A DNA stretch of 64,000 nucleotides. It comes from Rhypophila decipiens. Its lineage: Eukaryota; Ascomycota; Sordariomycetes; Sordariales; Naviculisporaceae. The stretch spans positions 16,141 to 80,140 of the forward strand of contig MU858221.1 in the NCBI GenBank assembly GCA_033297075.1, written 5' to 3'. The translations under genes were made by a program, and so were the position numbers. The notes under the pieces are model-generated. The model worked only from the letters and a program-made list of their open reading frames with translations. It ran no database searches and was not told where the DNA came from. This document shows, piece by piece, positions 43,831 through 55,001 of the stretch (position 1 is its first letter; every line of letters starts with the position of its first letter).

Positions 43831-46192
43831 ATGATCAAAGGCACCCGAGCCACCGCTGACTCAGCTGAAAGTCATGCTCCCAAGGGCGGAAGCGATAAGC
43901 TCTGTATCAAATGCCGCCGCTACGGTCTGGACGAAGCCGAGTTTTATTGCTACCTGTCCAAGGAGGAGAGATTGAAATATCGAGTTGGCATATTGGACTG
44001 GGGGGATGAAGAAGACGAGCGACTGATTGCGACCGACTTGATACGAAACCTGTCGCACGCGCCAGACTGCCCGTTATGCCAGCTGGTCCTTTCTGCCGTA
44101 CAGGAACAGCACGATTTTGTCGGGGAGACGGTAGACGGAAATGGACGTTATCGTCTTGAATGGTTGTATGTGCCGCGCAAATTTAGCAGGCATCAGGATA
44201 CCGATGGGCAGCATGTAAGGATGGTACAGGTCTTCTCCCCTGCCAATTCGGACCCAGGCAGACTGGCCAAGGGCATCTTCCGTTTTGCGGATATCACCAA
44301 ACGGGAAAACATGCGAAGCTTAATCGCACCGATGCAAGTCGACGGCGAGGGCGATTCATTCATGAAGGCTAGAAAGGTCGATGCCCAGATTGATGTGGGA
44401 TTCTTGAGGCGGCAGTTGGACGGCTGTGAGGAATGGCATGGCGATTCTTGCAACGAGCTGACGGGAGAGCTCAAGAACATGGTACCATCGCCCGACTTCA
44501 TGCTCATCGACGTTGTAGACATGTGCCTCGTCTCTCCCGGAGAGCCCCGCCGCTATGTCGCCCTTAGCTACGTGTGGGGCGCCAACGGGGAGAATTCTTT
44601 TCTGACGACAGTGTCAAACGTTTCATACTTGCAGCAAGCTATGGCTTTGAAGAGCCGCTGGGGGGAGCTGCCCGATACGATACAGGATGCCATAACGGTG
44701 ATGCAGGCTTTGGGAGAGCGCTATCTCTGGGTCGACAGCCTCTGCATCATCCAGGACGACGCCGAGAACAAACAAGCAAACATCGAAAGCATGGCTGACG
44801 TGTATGCCGGTGCTACATTTGCCATTGTTGCGGCAACTCGCCAGCATGCCAGGGCAGGCCTCCCTGGAGTGCGTCCTGAATCCCGTGGCAGGCCACAGAG
44901 ACGTGCTGCCGTGGGGGATTCGAGAGAGCTTGTGCTTATTGATGACATGGAGCTTCTGCTCGCACACGCACCGTGGATGACGCGCGGTTGGACGTAAGTA
45001 GAAGAAGTTACTGTTATAAATGACCAAGCCACTGACCTGAAGAAGATACCAAGAGTGGTTTTATAGCTCTCGTTGTCTCATGTTCCTCGAGGGTCAGGTG
45101 GTATTTTCATGCCGCTGCGCGACATGGCGTGAGGACGTGATTTGCGAACAAGGAGGGCCCAATAAAGTCACAGATTTGAACAAGGTCGATTTAAGCTACA
45201 TGGGCCTAGGATACGAGCTGCGTCCCTTCCGTCGGTTCTACCTCCAGCGAGACATCGCCCGTGATATCGGCGATATCCTCATGAACACGATCCACGAGTA
45301 TAGGACCCGCAAGCTGACCTATGACGGCGACATTCTGAATGCATTCCAGGGTGTCCTCGCCGACTTTGCGAGGCTTTTAGACTCCAACGAGCTAATGGGT
45401 GCAGTCCTGAGAGTGCTAGACTGGTGTGTTCTGGTTCAAGTCCAGGGCGTTCGACGCACGCAATTCCCGAGCTGGAGCTGGGTTGGATGGGCTGACTTTC
45501 CGCAGTGGATCCAAGAAGACGACCTCCTCAAGTGGATCAATGAGAAGTGCTGGATTGTTTGGCATCACAGAGGCATCACAGGGGACACAATCGAACGCGT
45601 GGAGCGAGACCAGACAATCGAATGGAACCCCGATCCAGAGCTGCTTGAGTGCAGTGAGGCCGAAGACTGGAACGGCATACCCTTTGCAGCACGGGTTCAG
45701 TGGAAGACCTACAAGCATGGGTGCACGGCAGAGGCGACGCGGTTTGATCTCCCGCCTGATCTGCCTTGTGATCCTAGCATTCCCGCAAAGCGGGCCCTAC
45801 TCCAGTTCTGGACATATACCACCAAATTGCGCCTCTCCAAGGCGCGGGAGGGATGGGCGGAAGTGGCCTTGCACGACTGCGACGGAATTGAATGCGGATC
45901 TGTGGTGCTCTGCTCTGGAGCCACGTCCGGCTCGAAGCCTTTGGAAGAATGCGATGTTCTTATTCATTCCGAGGCTAACTGGGCCATGGGCGGCTCATCG
46001 TATGTGAAGCACAAGGACCGCAAGACAGTGAGGGATCCGGCACGGCATATTGTCGAGGGCAGCCTCAATATCTTGTTAGTGACATGGAATGGACCTGTGG
46101 CGGAGAAGCTCGGAGTCGGGAAGATCTTTCAGGAAACAGTGCATTTCCTCGGGGATCACGCCCTGGAATGGAAGGAGGTTATTCTGGCCTAG
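43831..46192 (+). CDS. HET-domain (heterokaryon incompatibility) protein
   Basis: Two exons, 43831-44993 and 45046-46192, join to 769 residues through a 52-bp intron. The HET domain (PF06985) spans about 240-390: RYVALSYVWG, LPDTIQDAI, YLWVDSLCIIQDD, MADVYAGATFAIVAA and, across the splice, TRGWTYQEWFYSSRCL. The N-terminus has Cys pairs (CIKC, CPLC) that could bind metal. HET proteins mediate non-self recognition and can trigger cell death when incompatible fungal cells fuse; many form large polymorphic families. No NACHT, ankyrin or WD repeat partner domain is seen, so the C-terminal 370 residues are of unknown role. The gene looks intact and interrupts the basic-protein array. Confidence 0.9.
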
Positions 46193-47294
46193 AATGGATG
46201 TTCTGTTGGACGCATTTGGTGAAGAAATAAGATTGCTGTTTAAGGACTCGGAGTGCGTTAGGATATCAACATTCACCTTCGTTTTGCGACAAGTTGATGA
46301 GGGATCAGCCGCCGAGGTTGGATTGTTTATTTGTCCCTATTCCATTGTTTATGTTACCCCTTTTTCTCACATGGACGGCAAATGCCGTCTTTCATCAATC
46401 AAGACATCTGGAGAGACGTTGAAACAAAGACATGGATGACAGGACCTTGCCGCAAATCCGGCGATGGGATTTGCGGCAAGCTCCCGTCGCCAAGCTTCTT
46501 TTCTGCCAGGGCTAAATACCGTGCATTATCCGTACGTCAGTTGCTGTTATTTAGCATCAGTCTAGATCGTCTATAACCACATACCATACTAACACCACGG
46601 CATTCACATTTTTACATAAGGGAACCCCTCTGAACTGCCGAAAATGCTAGAACGGTGGGCATACGAGAGGAACCGAGACAAAGGAGGGGCAAGATCGGAG
46701 GTCGGAGGTTATGCGTGCTTAGTCATCCGAACAAGGCGGCCAATCATATGGATCCACTTACACGGAAACTTTCCCCAAAAAAAGCTTACTTGTCCATACC
46801 TTACACATATGCTAATGAACAGCTCCTTTTATGATCGTGGCGATGCATCTCGGGATAGAGACCGATATCCCTCGTATTTGTAATGATTGCCAAATCGAGA
46901 CACAAGTCCGTCATTTGCTCGGAGACCGGGATTGTCCGCGTCCCAGCATCGCCAATCCCCAAGCCGTTTGCAGAACAAAGAAACGTATGAATACCATTAG
47001 CAATGCAAACTCGGTTCTTTGATTGTTCGCTTGGGACAATTTGCACCGAGTCCCGGTGGGGTGGTGAGATTGTAGCAAGCTTGAAAATGGTCTGCTGAGA
47101 CCATCGGTGGTGTTTTCCCACATCTTCCTCCTCACAAAACTAGTCAACTCGAAGAGGACTTCAATCGTAACTGACGGTGCCTACGACCAAGTCGTCCTCC
47201 TCTGTGAGTGATTGTCTGGAAGATACTTCACATCGTTAACGATAATAGGCATCTCAAAGTTACCTCTCAGTGGAAGCCGTTCATTCAAACCACC
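46193..47294. other. Intergenic region with a perfect hairpin
   Basis: No gene supported. It contains the inverted repeat listed at 46446-46480. Confidence 0.5.
46446..46480. repeat. Perfect 14-bp inverted repeat (hairpin)
   Basis: CTTGCCGCAAATCC, a 7-base loop and GGATTTGCGGCAAG form a strong stem-loop about 250 bp after the HET gene stop. Its role is unknown; it could lie in the HET gene 3' UTR or be a remnant of a palindromic element. Confidence 0.8.
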
Positions 47295-49359
47295 ATATTA
47301 TCATATCCGGCATTCTTTTTCCTTGCGTCTACGCTCAGTAAGTTTCGTCATATCTGCTACTTGTGACGCTTCATAAATCTGACAATCGTCCTAGACTTCA
47401 ACGCTCTCGGAGCGCACCTCGATCTTGAAGGCCGTGGCAACTCGGATGCTCCAGATGGCTACGCGCCTGCCCCTGTTCAATGTCCCGAGGCGCGACCGAC
47501 TATCCGGCCTGCCGACACACTCTCAATCCAAGAGTCAGACTGGTTACGGGCAAGGGATAAAAACACCTTCGAAGCCATGCTGAATGTCCTTCCAAGGTTA
47601 GGTGTGACTGGGCTCGATGTCGAGGGCTACCTGAGAAACTTATCCGAGAGCAAGGGCCTGCTACCGAGGTTAGGCATTGCCATGTCGGGCGGAGGATACC
47701 GAGCGCTCCTTAATGGCGCTGGTGCTCTCGCGGCGTTTGATAATCGCACGGCCAATTCAACAGGACCTGGCCAGCTGGGCGGTATTCTCCAGGCCACGAC
47801 GTATCTATGCGGGCTGTCGGGAGCTAGTTGGCTGGTGGGCAGTCTCTACACCCAGAACTCTACGACCGTCGAATCCATTATCGACGCCCGCGAGGGGTTC
47901 CTGAGCCAGCTCTGGCAGTTCAATGACAGCGTGCTCCGCGGGCCAGCTGAGCTTCGGACCGGTCAGTACTATCGCGAGCTCGCCGACGCTGTGGATGCCA
48001 AATTCAAGGCTGGGTTTAACACTTCGATCACGGACTTTTGGGGGAGAGCTTTGTCATACCAGCTCGTCAATGCCAGTGATGGTGGCCCAGGTGAGCACAA
48101 GCGTTCCTGTGGTTTGCTCTCGATATTCAAGAGGCATGGGACTTACGAGTGTGCGATTTTGCTGACATTTCTGTCCCTGTAGGCCACACCTACTCGTCCA
48201 TCGCAAACGACAGCTGGTTCACAAAAGGTGAAGCGCCATTGCCGCTCGTGGTCGCTCTCGAAAGAGCAGCCGGCGCCATTCAGGTAGCGCTAAACTCGAC
48301 CGTGATCGAGTTCAACCCTTGGGAGATGGGGTCCTACAATGCGCCCAACCCGGCCTTTGCGCCGCTCAAATACGTCGGCTCGGCTTTCGCACGCGGAGAT
48401 ATTCCTCCCGATGGCGACTGCGTGGCTGGGGTAGACAACACGGGATTCGTCGTTGGCACATCATCCTCCCTCTTTAACCAAGCCTTTCTCCAGATTGCAC
48501 AGGTCGAGGGCGCACCCAATTCCCTGATCAGCATGATCAACAGCACCCTCGCCCGAGTCGGAGACGAAAATCGCGATGTCGCAGTCTGGCCGAACCCGTT
48601 CTTCCAATACAACAGCGCAAAAAACCCCAACGCCAACTCCAAAGTCATGACCTTGGTCGACGGCGGAGAAGGTCTAGAGAACATCCCCTTCCACCCGCTC
48701 CTCTGGAGAGCGCGCGACGTAGACGTCATCATTGCAATAGACAGCTCAGCAGACACCACCACCCACTGGCCAAACGGGACCTCCCTGGTCGCAACCTACG
48801 TCAATCGGTCAACAGCCCATCCGACGTCATGGCGGGATTTCCCGTAGTCCCAGCGCCAAACAGCATGGTCAATCTTCAATTCAACCTCCGACCAACCTTC
48901 TTTGGATGTGAGGCAACAAACATGAGCAAGCCCGGTCCCTTGATCGTGTACCTGCCCAACGCGCCCTACACGACGTTTTCAAACGTCTCGACCTTCGATC
49001 TCGAGTTCTCAACCGAAACGCGTGATGCGATAATCCAAAACGGGTATAACGTCGCCACGAGGGGAAACGCGACGGTCGAGGAGAAGTGGCCCGAGTGTAT
49101 GGCCTGCGCCATTCTCTGGAGAAGTTTCCGTAGATCGGGCACACCAGTGCCACAGGCTTGCACTGACTGTTTTGGCTTCCATTGCTGGTCTGGCGCTTTA
49201 ATCACAGGTGATCCGGGGACTTATTCAACCAAGCAGATTATCAGTAATAGCACTGGGAGTTTGTCTTTTGGTCGCGGTGGAGGCAGAATTGGATTCGGAG
49301 GGTTAGGTGACATGTATTTCTTTGTTCTGTTTGTTTATGCTTGGGTCATGTTGATCTAA
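47295..49359 (+). pseudogene. Phospholipase B / lysophospholipase, damaged
   Basis: Exons 47295-47337, 47395-48090 and 48183 onward encode a fungal phospholipase B (PF01735) with the lipase SGGGYRALLNGAGAL, DGGEGLENIPFHPLL (catalytic Asp region) and several N-glycosylation sites. The C-terminal half shows RPTFFGC, the Cys-rich CTDCFGFHCW and a hydrophobic GPI-type tail. Two defects: where the start should be, the codon is ATA (47295-47297) in an otherwise good CACC-start context before the signal peptide LSYPAFFFLASTL, with no alternative ATG; and the frame shifts between about 48797 and 48830, so one frame stops at 48847 while similarity resumes in the next (GFPVVPAPNSMVN). Either a recent pseudogene or local sequence error. 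Confidence 0.7.
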
Positions 49360-49998
49360 GCTTATCTCGACCGCAGACTGGCAGAATCTAGGCGGTGAGT
49401 CAGGGTGTTTGTCGTTTTGCGAGCCTGCGACTTTGCTTTTGCTATTTCGAGACATTGCTGTTGGATTGTTATTATTTGTCTCCGTGTCTTTGATTATAGC
49501 TACCCCCCGTCGTTTTTCTCGTTAACATATTTATTCACGTGGTTTCCTCTATAAGATGCGATAAAGACATTGTCGTGAACAAATAAAGAGCTCCAGGGAT
49601 ACTCCCAAAAATAGGGCATGGCAGCGAATCAAAACAAGACGAGGGCGGTGTCAATAAAGCGAACATGAGTTAAAATTGGATTGTCTTTTTGCTGCCCGTG
49701 TAAAATAAGGACGTTGTGCGTGCTAAAACAATAGCCATTATGAACGTCGTTTTCTTTGTTTTTACTCGGTCGAAGCTGATGGTCATGGCTATGCATCTAC
49801 CAGCCTTGATTAAAAGTTCAAGGTCATTCCCCCCACCAGAAACCCACCTTGGCCCAAACGTCCATCTTGCAATTTTCCATGCGTTTCCTTTAAAAAATTT
49901 GTTCCTGAGCAATCTTCAAGTAGTTATTTCAAAGTCATTCAAAGCGCAATCCAGAATTATCTCTTTCGAGGAACTAAGCAAGACGCAACGACGAAATC
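49360..49998. other. Intergenic region
   Basis: No gene seen. An AATAAA at 49582-49587 could be the polyadenylation signal of the phospholipase locus. Confidence 0.45.
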
Positions 49999-50716
49999 AT
50001 GCCTAGAAGCCAAACCCCTCAGGTTCCAGCGACCGATGGAGAGCATACGCCCACGAAAGTCGGTACCGTCAAGTCTCCATTTTCTGACAGAGGCAGCAAT
50101 ATCCGATTCACGGCCATCAACAAACCCGGGGAAGCCCTCTTTCCATCACAAGCAGCTCCAGTCAGCCCCGAAGATCCGACGCTCCCCAAGAAGAAAGTAA
50201 AAGTTGCGTACTCGGCGGTGATGAGCGCGTTTTGTGATGACCCCGAATTTGGCGTAGCGCCCAAGCCTTTTGGGATTCGCAAAATGGACACGAGACATCT
50301 GCCGCATAGGACATGGAAGACGGGTCCTGATGCGCGAACGCCTTCCAGGAAGCGGGATGAGAAGGGTTCTTCCAACGATGACGACCAAGGTGGCTCAGGT
50401 GGGAAGAAGGACCTGAAGAGGAAGCAGCCTGACGACGAGGACAATGACGGCGCCGAGGAGCCTGCTCCAAAGAAGACTAGGCGCGATGATACGCCAGACC
50501 TTTCACAACCTCTTCCGATAAGAACCAGAGCGAGCTCCTATCAGAAAGACACCAAATGGTAGGACGGGCGCAAAGACCATGACACTCCCAGTCAGGAGTC
50601 GCACCACGACGCCTGTTCCTGCTGACCCTCGAGCTGGAGAGGAAGGGCCTGCGACAAGAACTAGATCTCGATCTCGGCTTGGTGGCGGGAGAAATATCAA
50701 GGACGGTCGAGATTAG
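49999..50716 (+). pseudogene. Basic low-complexity protein family, member 4 (frameshift near the end)
   Basis: The open frame 49999-50562 encodes 187 residues, disordered and charged, with the family signature (LKRK, 15 residues, KKTRR) at about 147-168. No intron is visible near the start, unlike other members. Immediately before the stop the coding pattern moves to the next frame, which continues as TLPVRSRTTTPVPADPRAG and TRTRSRSRL to a TAG at 50714-50716. The continuation is Arg/Thr/Pro-rich like the rest of the protein, so an indel at about 50500-50560 is likely. The truncated 187-residue form could still be made. Confidence 0.5.
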
Positions 50717-51558
50717 ATCCACGAGCCCGACAGTGGATGTACGCGGTTAGGTCCTTCGACTTTACTAGCCCGCGATTCTATCGAGGACTCTGTTTCAGGG
50801 AAAAGGCCGGCGTTGTTATATAAGAATAAGATGGTAGATACACTGTTCCCGCAGTTCTAAAGCCGAACATTCACATGTAAAATTCCATGTACTCGTCATT
50901 CAATTCTTCTTTTGATTTTCGCAAATAGCATACACTTCACTCTCGCGAGGCCGCTAGATGAGGCAAATAGACTAAATCATTCGCAAAACTGAGGACCTCC
51001 TCCTTTGGTGATATAATAGAAAATAAGCTGTGGTTTTGCGAGATGGTGGGGCTTCAATGTCTGTTTATTCAGTCTGATCTTTGCAGCTCCCGGGACCGAG
51101 ATATTCGACGCTTCCAACCCCCATGGCCATCGAAAGCAGGTTTGCCACCAGCATTTCGCGTTTGCTTAAATCCCTTCCATTTAATTGGGTCACTTGGAAA
51201 GTCTGTGCCCCACTTTCCTGATTGGGCAATTCAAATCAGTGGCTAGCCTTTCGGGCATACCACCCCTGTCTGAACCTCGATCCTGCCCCCCACCACAACT
51301 TTCTCACACACACATCGTGGGAGATTTTGCCTCCCCTTTTGAGCTTCTCTTCTCAACAACCTTTGCCCTCGTCAGGAGTAATCCTCGACATCTCTACTTT
51401 ACACAAAGAATCCACCATCATCACCCCGCGAGGCACTCCACTTACCTGAGCACCTTTTTCTCTCCTTTCACCCCTCTGTCAAGCCCTCAACGAACCTCAC
51501 TCAAGACACCTCGATTCCTTCAACCCTCAACGAGTCACGGTCGCCAGGAGACTTCAAG
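50717..51558. other. Intergenic region and leader of member 5
   Basis: No gene seen. A CT/CA-rich leader occupies about 51290-51558. Confidence 0.45.
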
Positions 51559-52486
51559 ATGTCTACCTCGAACGACCCTGTCCACGTCTCGTCCCGGAAG
51601 GTCTCTCCTGAGGACGACGACAGCGAAACCGTCCCTTGCTACGACGCTTTCGTCTGCCTAGAGAGCAACGGATATCCAAATAACAGAAGACCCAATCCGA
51701 CCGATGAGGACGCGAACAGGAGGCACGTGTGGACAGAAATGGCAGCCATTCACAACGCGAGCCCAACCGGATTTCCATTGCCCGAGAACGGAGGCGATGG
51801 TTATGTCAGAAGCGTATCCATGCACAATTCCATTGCAGCGTACAGCGCCATGATGTACAGGGAAGACGCTAGTAACGAGAACTATCCTGCATCTCCCCGT
51901 GTCAATAAATCCAAGCCATCAGCCAAACGACGCTCCAAAGCCAAGCCATCAGAAGCTCCCTATCATGACGCCACAAACTCCTGCGCCTACAATTGGAGCT
52001 GCCGTTTCCAGACCACGAAAGATCAAGATCATACTCGGACGCCTAAGTGCAAGTGGCATGGAAAACACCAGCCAAAGTGAAACCGGATCTGGCACCTTCC
52101 CTAATGTCAGCCGCAGAATCAAGCTCATACCAAGAAAGAGCACTTTAATTGATCAGAAGAAGGCCACCGGCAAGGAAGCGGAGAGCAACACTTCTAAGGA
52201 CAAGGCAATCAAGAATTCCACCCAGGATGATCACGACCTGGACTCGGACGGTCCGGTTAACACCACCATGAATGCGCCTGTCACCACATCTGACAAGGCA
52301 AAGGCCACCGAGGAGGCTACAGCAACAGATTTTGCTAGCGCTGCCGCGGGAAACAAGAGGAAGCGGGAGGAGAGTGAGGAGAGTGAGGGAGGATCCTCTA
52401 GACAGGCCAAACTGCCCCGCGGCGAGCACCAGACACTCTTCCTAAACAACACCGGAGAGAAGGCCATTCGGCGGCGCTCTATCTGA
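51559..52486 (+). pseudogene. Basic low-complexity protein family, member 5 (frameshift)
   Basis: One frame from the ATG at 51559 encodes 173 residues to 52080; the next frame is open from 51899 to 52486 and encodes a Lys/Arg-rich part (RPRKIKIILGRL, RRIKLIPRKST) ending in the family signature (KRK, 15 residues, KLPR). The shift lies between about 51899 and 52010, where CCAAGCCATCAG is duplicated 30 bp apart. No intron with canonical ends can join the frames. The N-terminal part (SETVPCYDAFVCLES) is more ordered-looking than in other members. Confidence 0.5.
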
Positions 52487-53168
52487 GAGGGTAATCGACC
52501 TTCTCAGATAATCTGAGGAACTGGTACGGAAGAATAGTAAGGACGTTGGCATCTTTGTATGTATTTCGTAGTAAACGACAATCATGTAAAGGAGTCACCG
52601 CCAGAGGCACATAGGCGTAAGATGATGGGGGGTTTCTGTTAGATAGATTGACTACATGCCATTCCCTGAGTTACAGGTGGCGCGAGGGGATTCACTGCTG
52701 GAGGAAAGGAAGCTGTAGAGCCCTTAAGAGGCCAGGGGCTACTTGAAGTGTCGGGCAATAACCTACTGCCTGAAGATAGCCCCAGGAGTGTTAGAGCAGA
52801 TACAGCAATACAGAGCAATTTCTACCATAATGAGCCCCCCCAACCCCCCTTCCCCACCTTCCTCGACGCGTCCAGCTTCAATGATCACTGATTAGTCATT
52901 GGTTGCCCACGTTGCTAGGGGGGTGCTCGGACCCGAGGGTCTGGTTCGCCCCACTCTTTTGGGCAGCACTTAACACTCGACCTGCGATCCTCGACCCTCC
53001 ATCCTCCGACCTGCTTCCTGCATCGCTCACGAGAACTTTTGTCCTCAAAGCTCACCAAACTTTTCACGCAAATATTCTCTGCTTCTATCTGCATCAGCAA
53101 AGCATCCTCTTTTCATCAACAACTCTCTCTACTCATCGATTCCTGCGGCTCCTGCCTCGGCGACCAAG
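52487..53168. other. Intergenic region and leader of member 6
   Basis: No gene seen; a CT-rich leader precedes 53169. Confidence 0.45.
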
Positions 53169-55001
53169 ATGAGCTCCTCACAGAACCTTTCTCCTCTCGG
53201 CTCAGACAAGCAGTCTGGTAAGTAAATTTCTCGTTCTTCTTCACTCTTTGTCTCCCGAGGCGATTCCATTATGCTCTCCGGCTTGACTTGATTTGAATCA
53301 TCTCCGAGGATCAGATCGGCGGGCCCCGTTTAACAGCCTTATTCTTGCGGTGATTTTGAAGACTGACAACCAGTTTCCACAGCCCCTACTTCCACAGTTG
53401 CTTCTAGCAGCGAGCCCAAAGAGCAAACACTGGCTGAAAGACTCATTGCCTTCAGCAGAAGATTCAAGGGCGAGATGGTGTCACGTCGATTCCAAACGTG
53501 GATGCAAGACACTGTGGATAGCGCCCGCGCGCGTGGAGAGCTTCCACCACTGCCCTCTACAAGCCAGACAGCAACACCGTCTGTCGGCGCGTCTCATACG
53601 ACCACGAGAGGACCTTATTACTCCCATATTACTGGGGAGTATTCACACGAACCTTTCCCTTATCCCTCTAAACCAACCGCGAATCCAGGTCCCGCCTCCA
53701 AAACAGCTGGTGGCACCTCCGCTGTTTCCAAACCCAAGAGGACAAAGGCCGCTCGTCCTTCAGTCAACTCTAACACAGTCGCCTCCCGCACTCGCCAATC
53801 AGCCCGCCGAGGAGCAGTCAGCGCCAATGTGCAAGATGGCAACCTCACCACCACCCCCACCATGTCAATCAATGAGTCAGGCAACCTCGAGTCGAGCACC
53901 AATCAGAAGACGGGCGCCAACAAGAACACGGTTGTCAACCACGATGCTATAGCTTCACGCACTCGTGGCGCAGCCAGCCGAAGATAGGACACTGCAAATG
54001 CCACAGTGACCAGCACCATCGCTGCCACAAAGTCTGACCTTCACAGGCCAAGTGCCAAGGCCAACAACAACAACGCCGGCGAGAACAAGGACACGCGTGC
54101 GACAAAACAGACAACCGCCCCCAATCCTACTGGTGCTTCCAAGCAGACTGCTGCCCCGAAGCAAGCTGGTGCTCCCAAGAAGGCCGCCGCCCAGAGACAG
54201 CCACCTATCAATCAGGAGGTGACTGTTGAGCTTGCGCCTCAGTCTGAGAATACTTCCCAATCCGCCGGACAGAAGCGAATGCGGGCGGCCACTGAGGACC
54301 CTGCTCAGGGCAACAGCAACAAGAGAATCAAAAAGGATCACAGCGGCCCTGCCCCCGAGACGCAATCCTCTCGAAGGGTAACTCGCCTTGCCGTCAAGAC
54401 AAACGCCGAGAACCAGAACAGCAGCTCCGCTTCGCTCACTGAGAACTCTCCTCAAGTCGCCGGCCAGAAGAGAACGATAATGTTCGTTCCGAGGACTGCT
54501 GCTGTTCAAAAGGACATTATTAGTTCTATGAATGCCACTACCAGCGAGGAGCAGCGATCTCGTAGGAGCGCCCGTCTCGCTGTCCCACCGCCCAGAAAGC
54601 CCCTGAGTGAGCGATTTGCCTCATACGACAACGAGGCCACTCAAGTCGCTGGTCGAAAGCGAAAGCAAGCCGAGACTGTGGACACGGCTGCTTCTGAGAA
54701 CATTCACCGCGGCATTACCGGCGAGGAGCCCCCTCGCAAAGTCCCTCGCCTCGTGATCAAGTCACGAAAGCACATCGAGGAGGAGCTTGCCAAAACTGGC
54801 AAAACCATTGCGCAAGTCGCTGCCCGAGCTGCTGCCGAAGCCGTTGCTAGGACACCTGGAGGAAAGGTGTCTATCGAGTCTCCGTCCCACCCCCAGGAGG
54901 CCAATGCCACCGACAAGAGCCACGGTAATGAGCTCAACGGCAATGTGAGCTCCTCCAACCGAGAGCCACGTCGCCGGATCATTTTTGTTGCTAGAACCTA
55001 G
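53169..55001 (+). CDS. Basic low-complexity protein family, member 6 (in-frame TAG)
   Basis: Exons 53169-53217 (phase 1) and 53383-53987 give 217 residues ending ASRTRGAASRR. The same frame continues past TAG (53985-53987) for 337 further codons to 55001. That second part has repeated motifs (SSRRVTRLAVK and RSRRSARLAVP; QKRTIMFVPRTA and RRRIIFVART), a basic pair (QKRMR, KRIKK) and the family signature (KRK, 23 residues with EEPP, RKVPR). One codon therefore divides a coherent 554-residue protein. CAG to TAG is the simplest mutation. UAG is also the preferred codon for A-to-I stop editing in sexual tissue of Sordariomycetes, giving Trp. Confidence 0.6.
53985..53987 (+). other. In-frame TAG in family member 6
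   Basis: The context is CGA AGA TAG GAC. Open frame on both sides with matching composition and family motifs. Candidate nonsense mutation, readthrough site or editing site. Confidence 0.5.
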
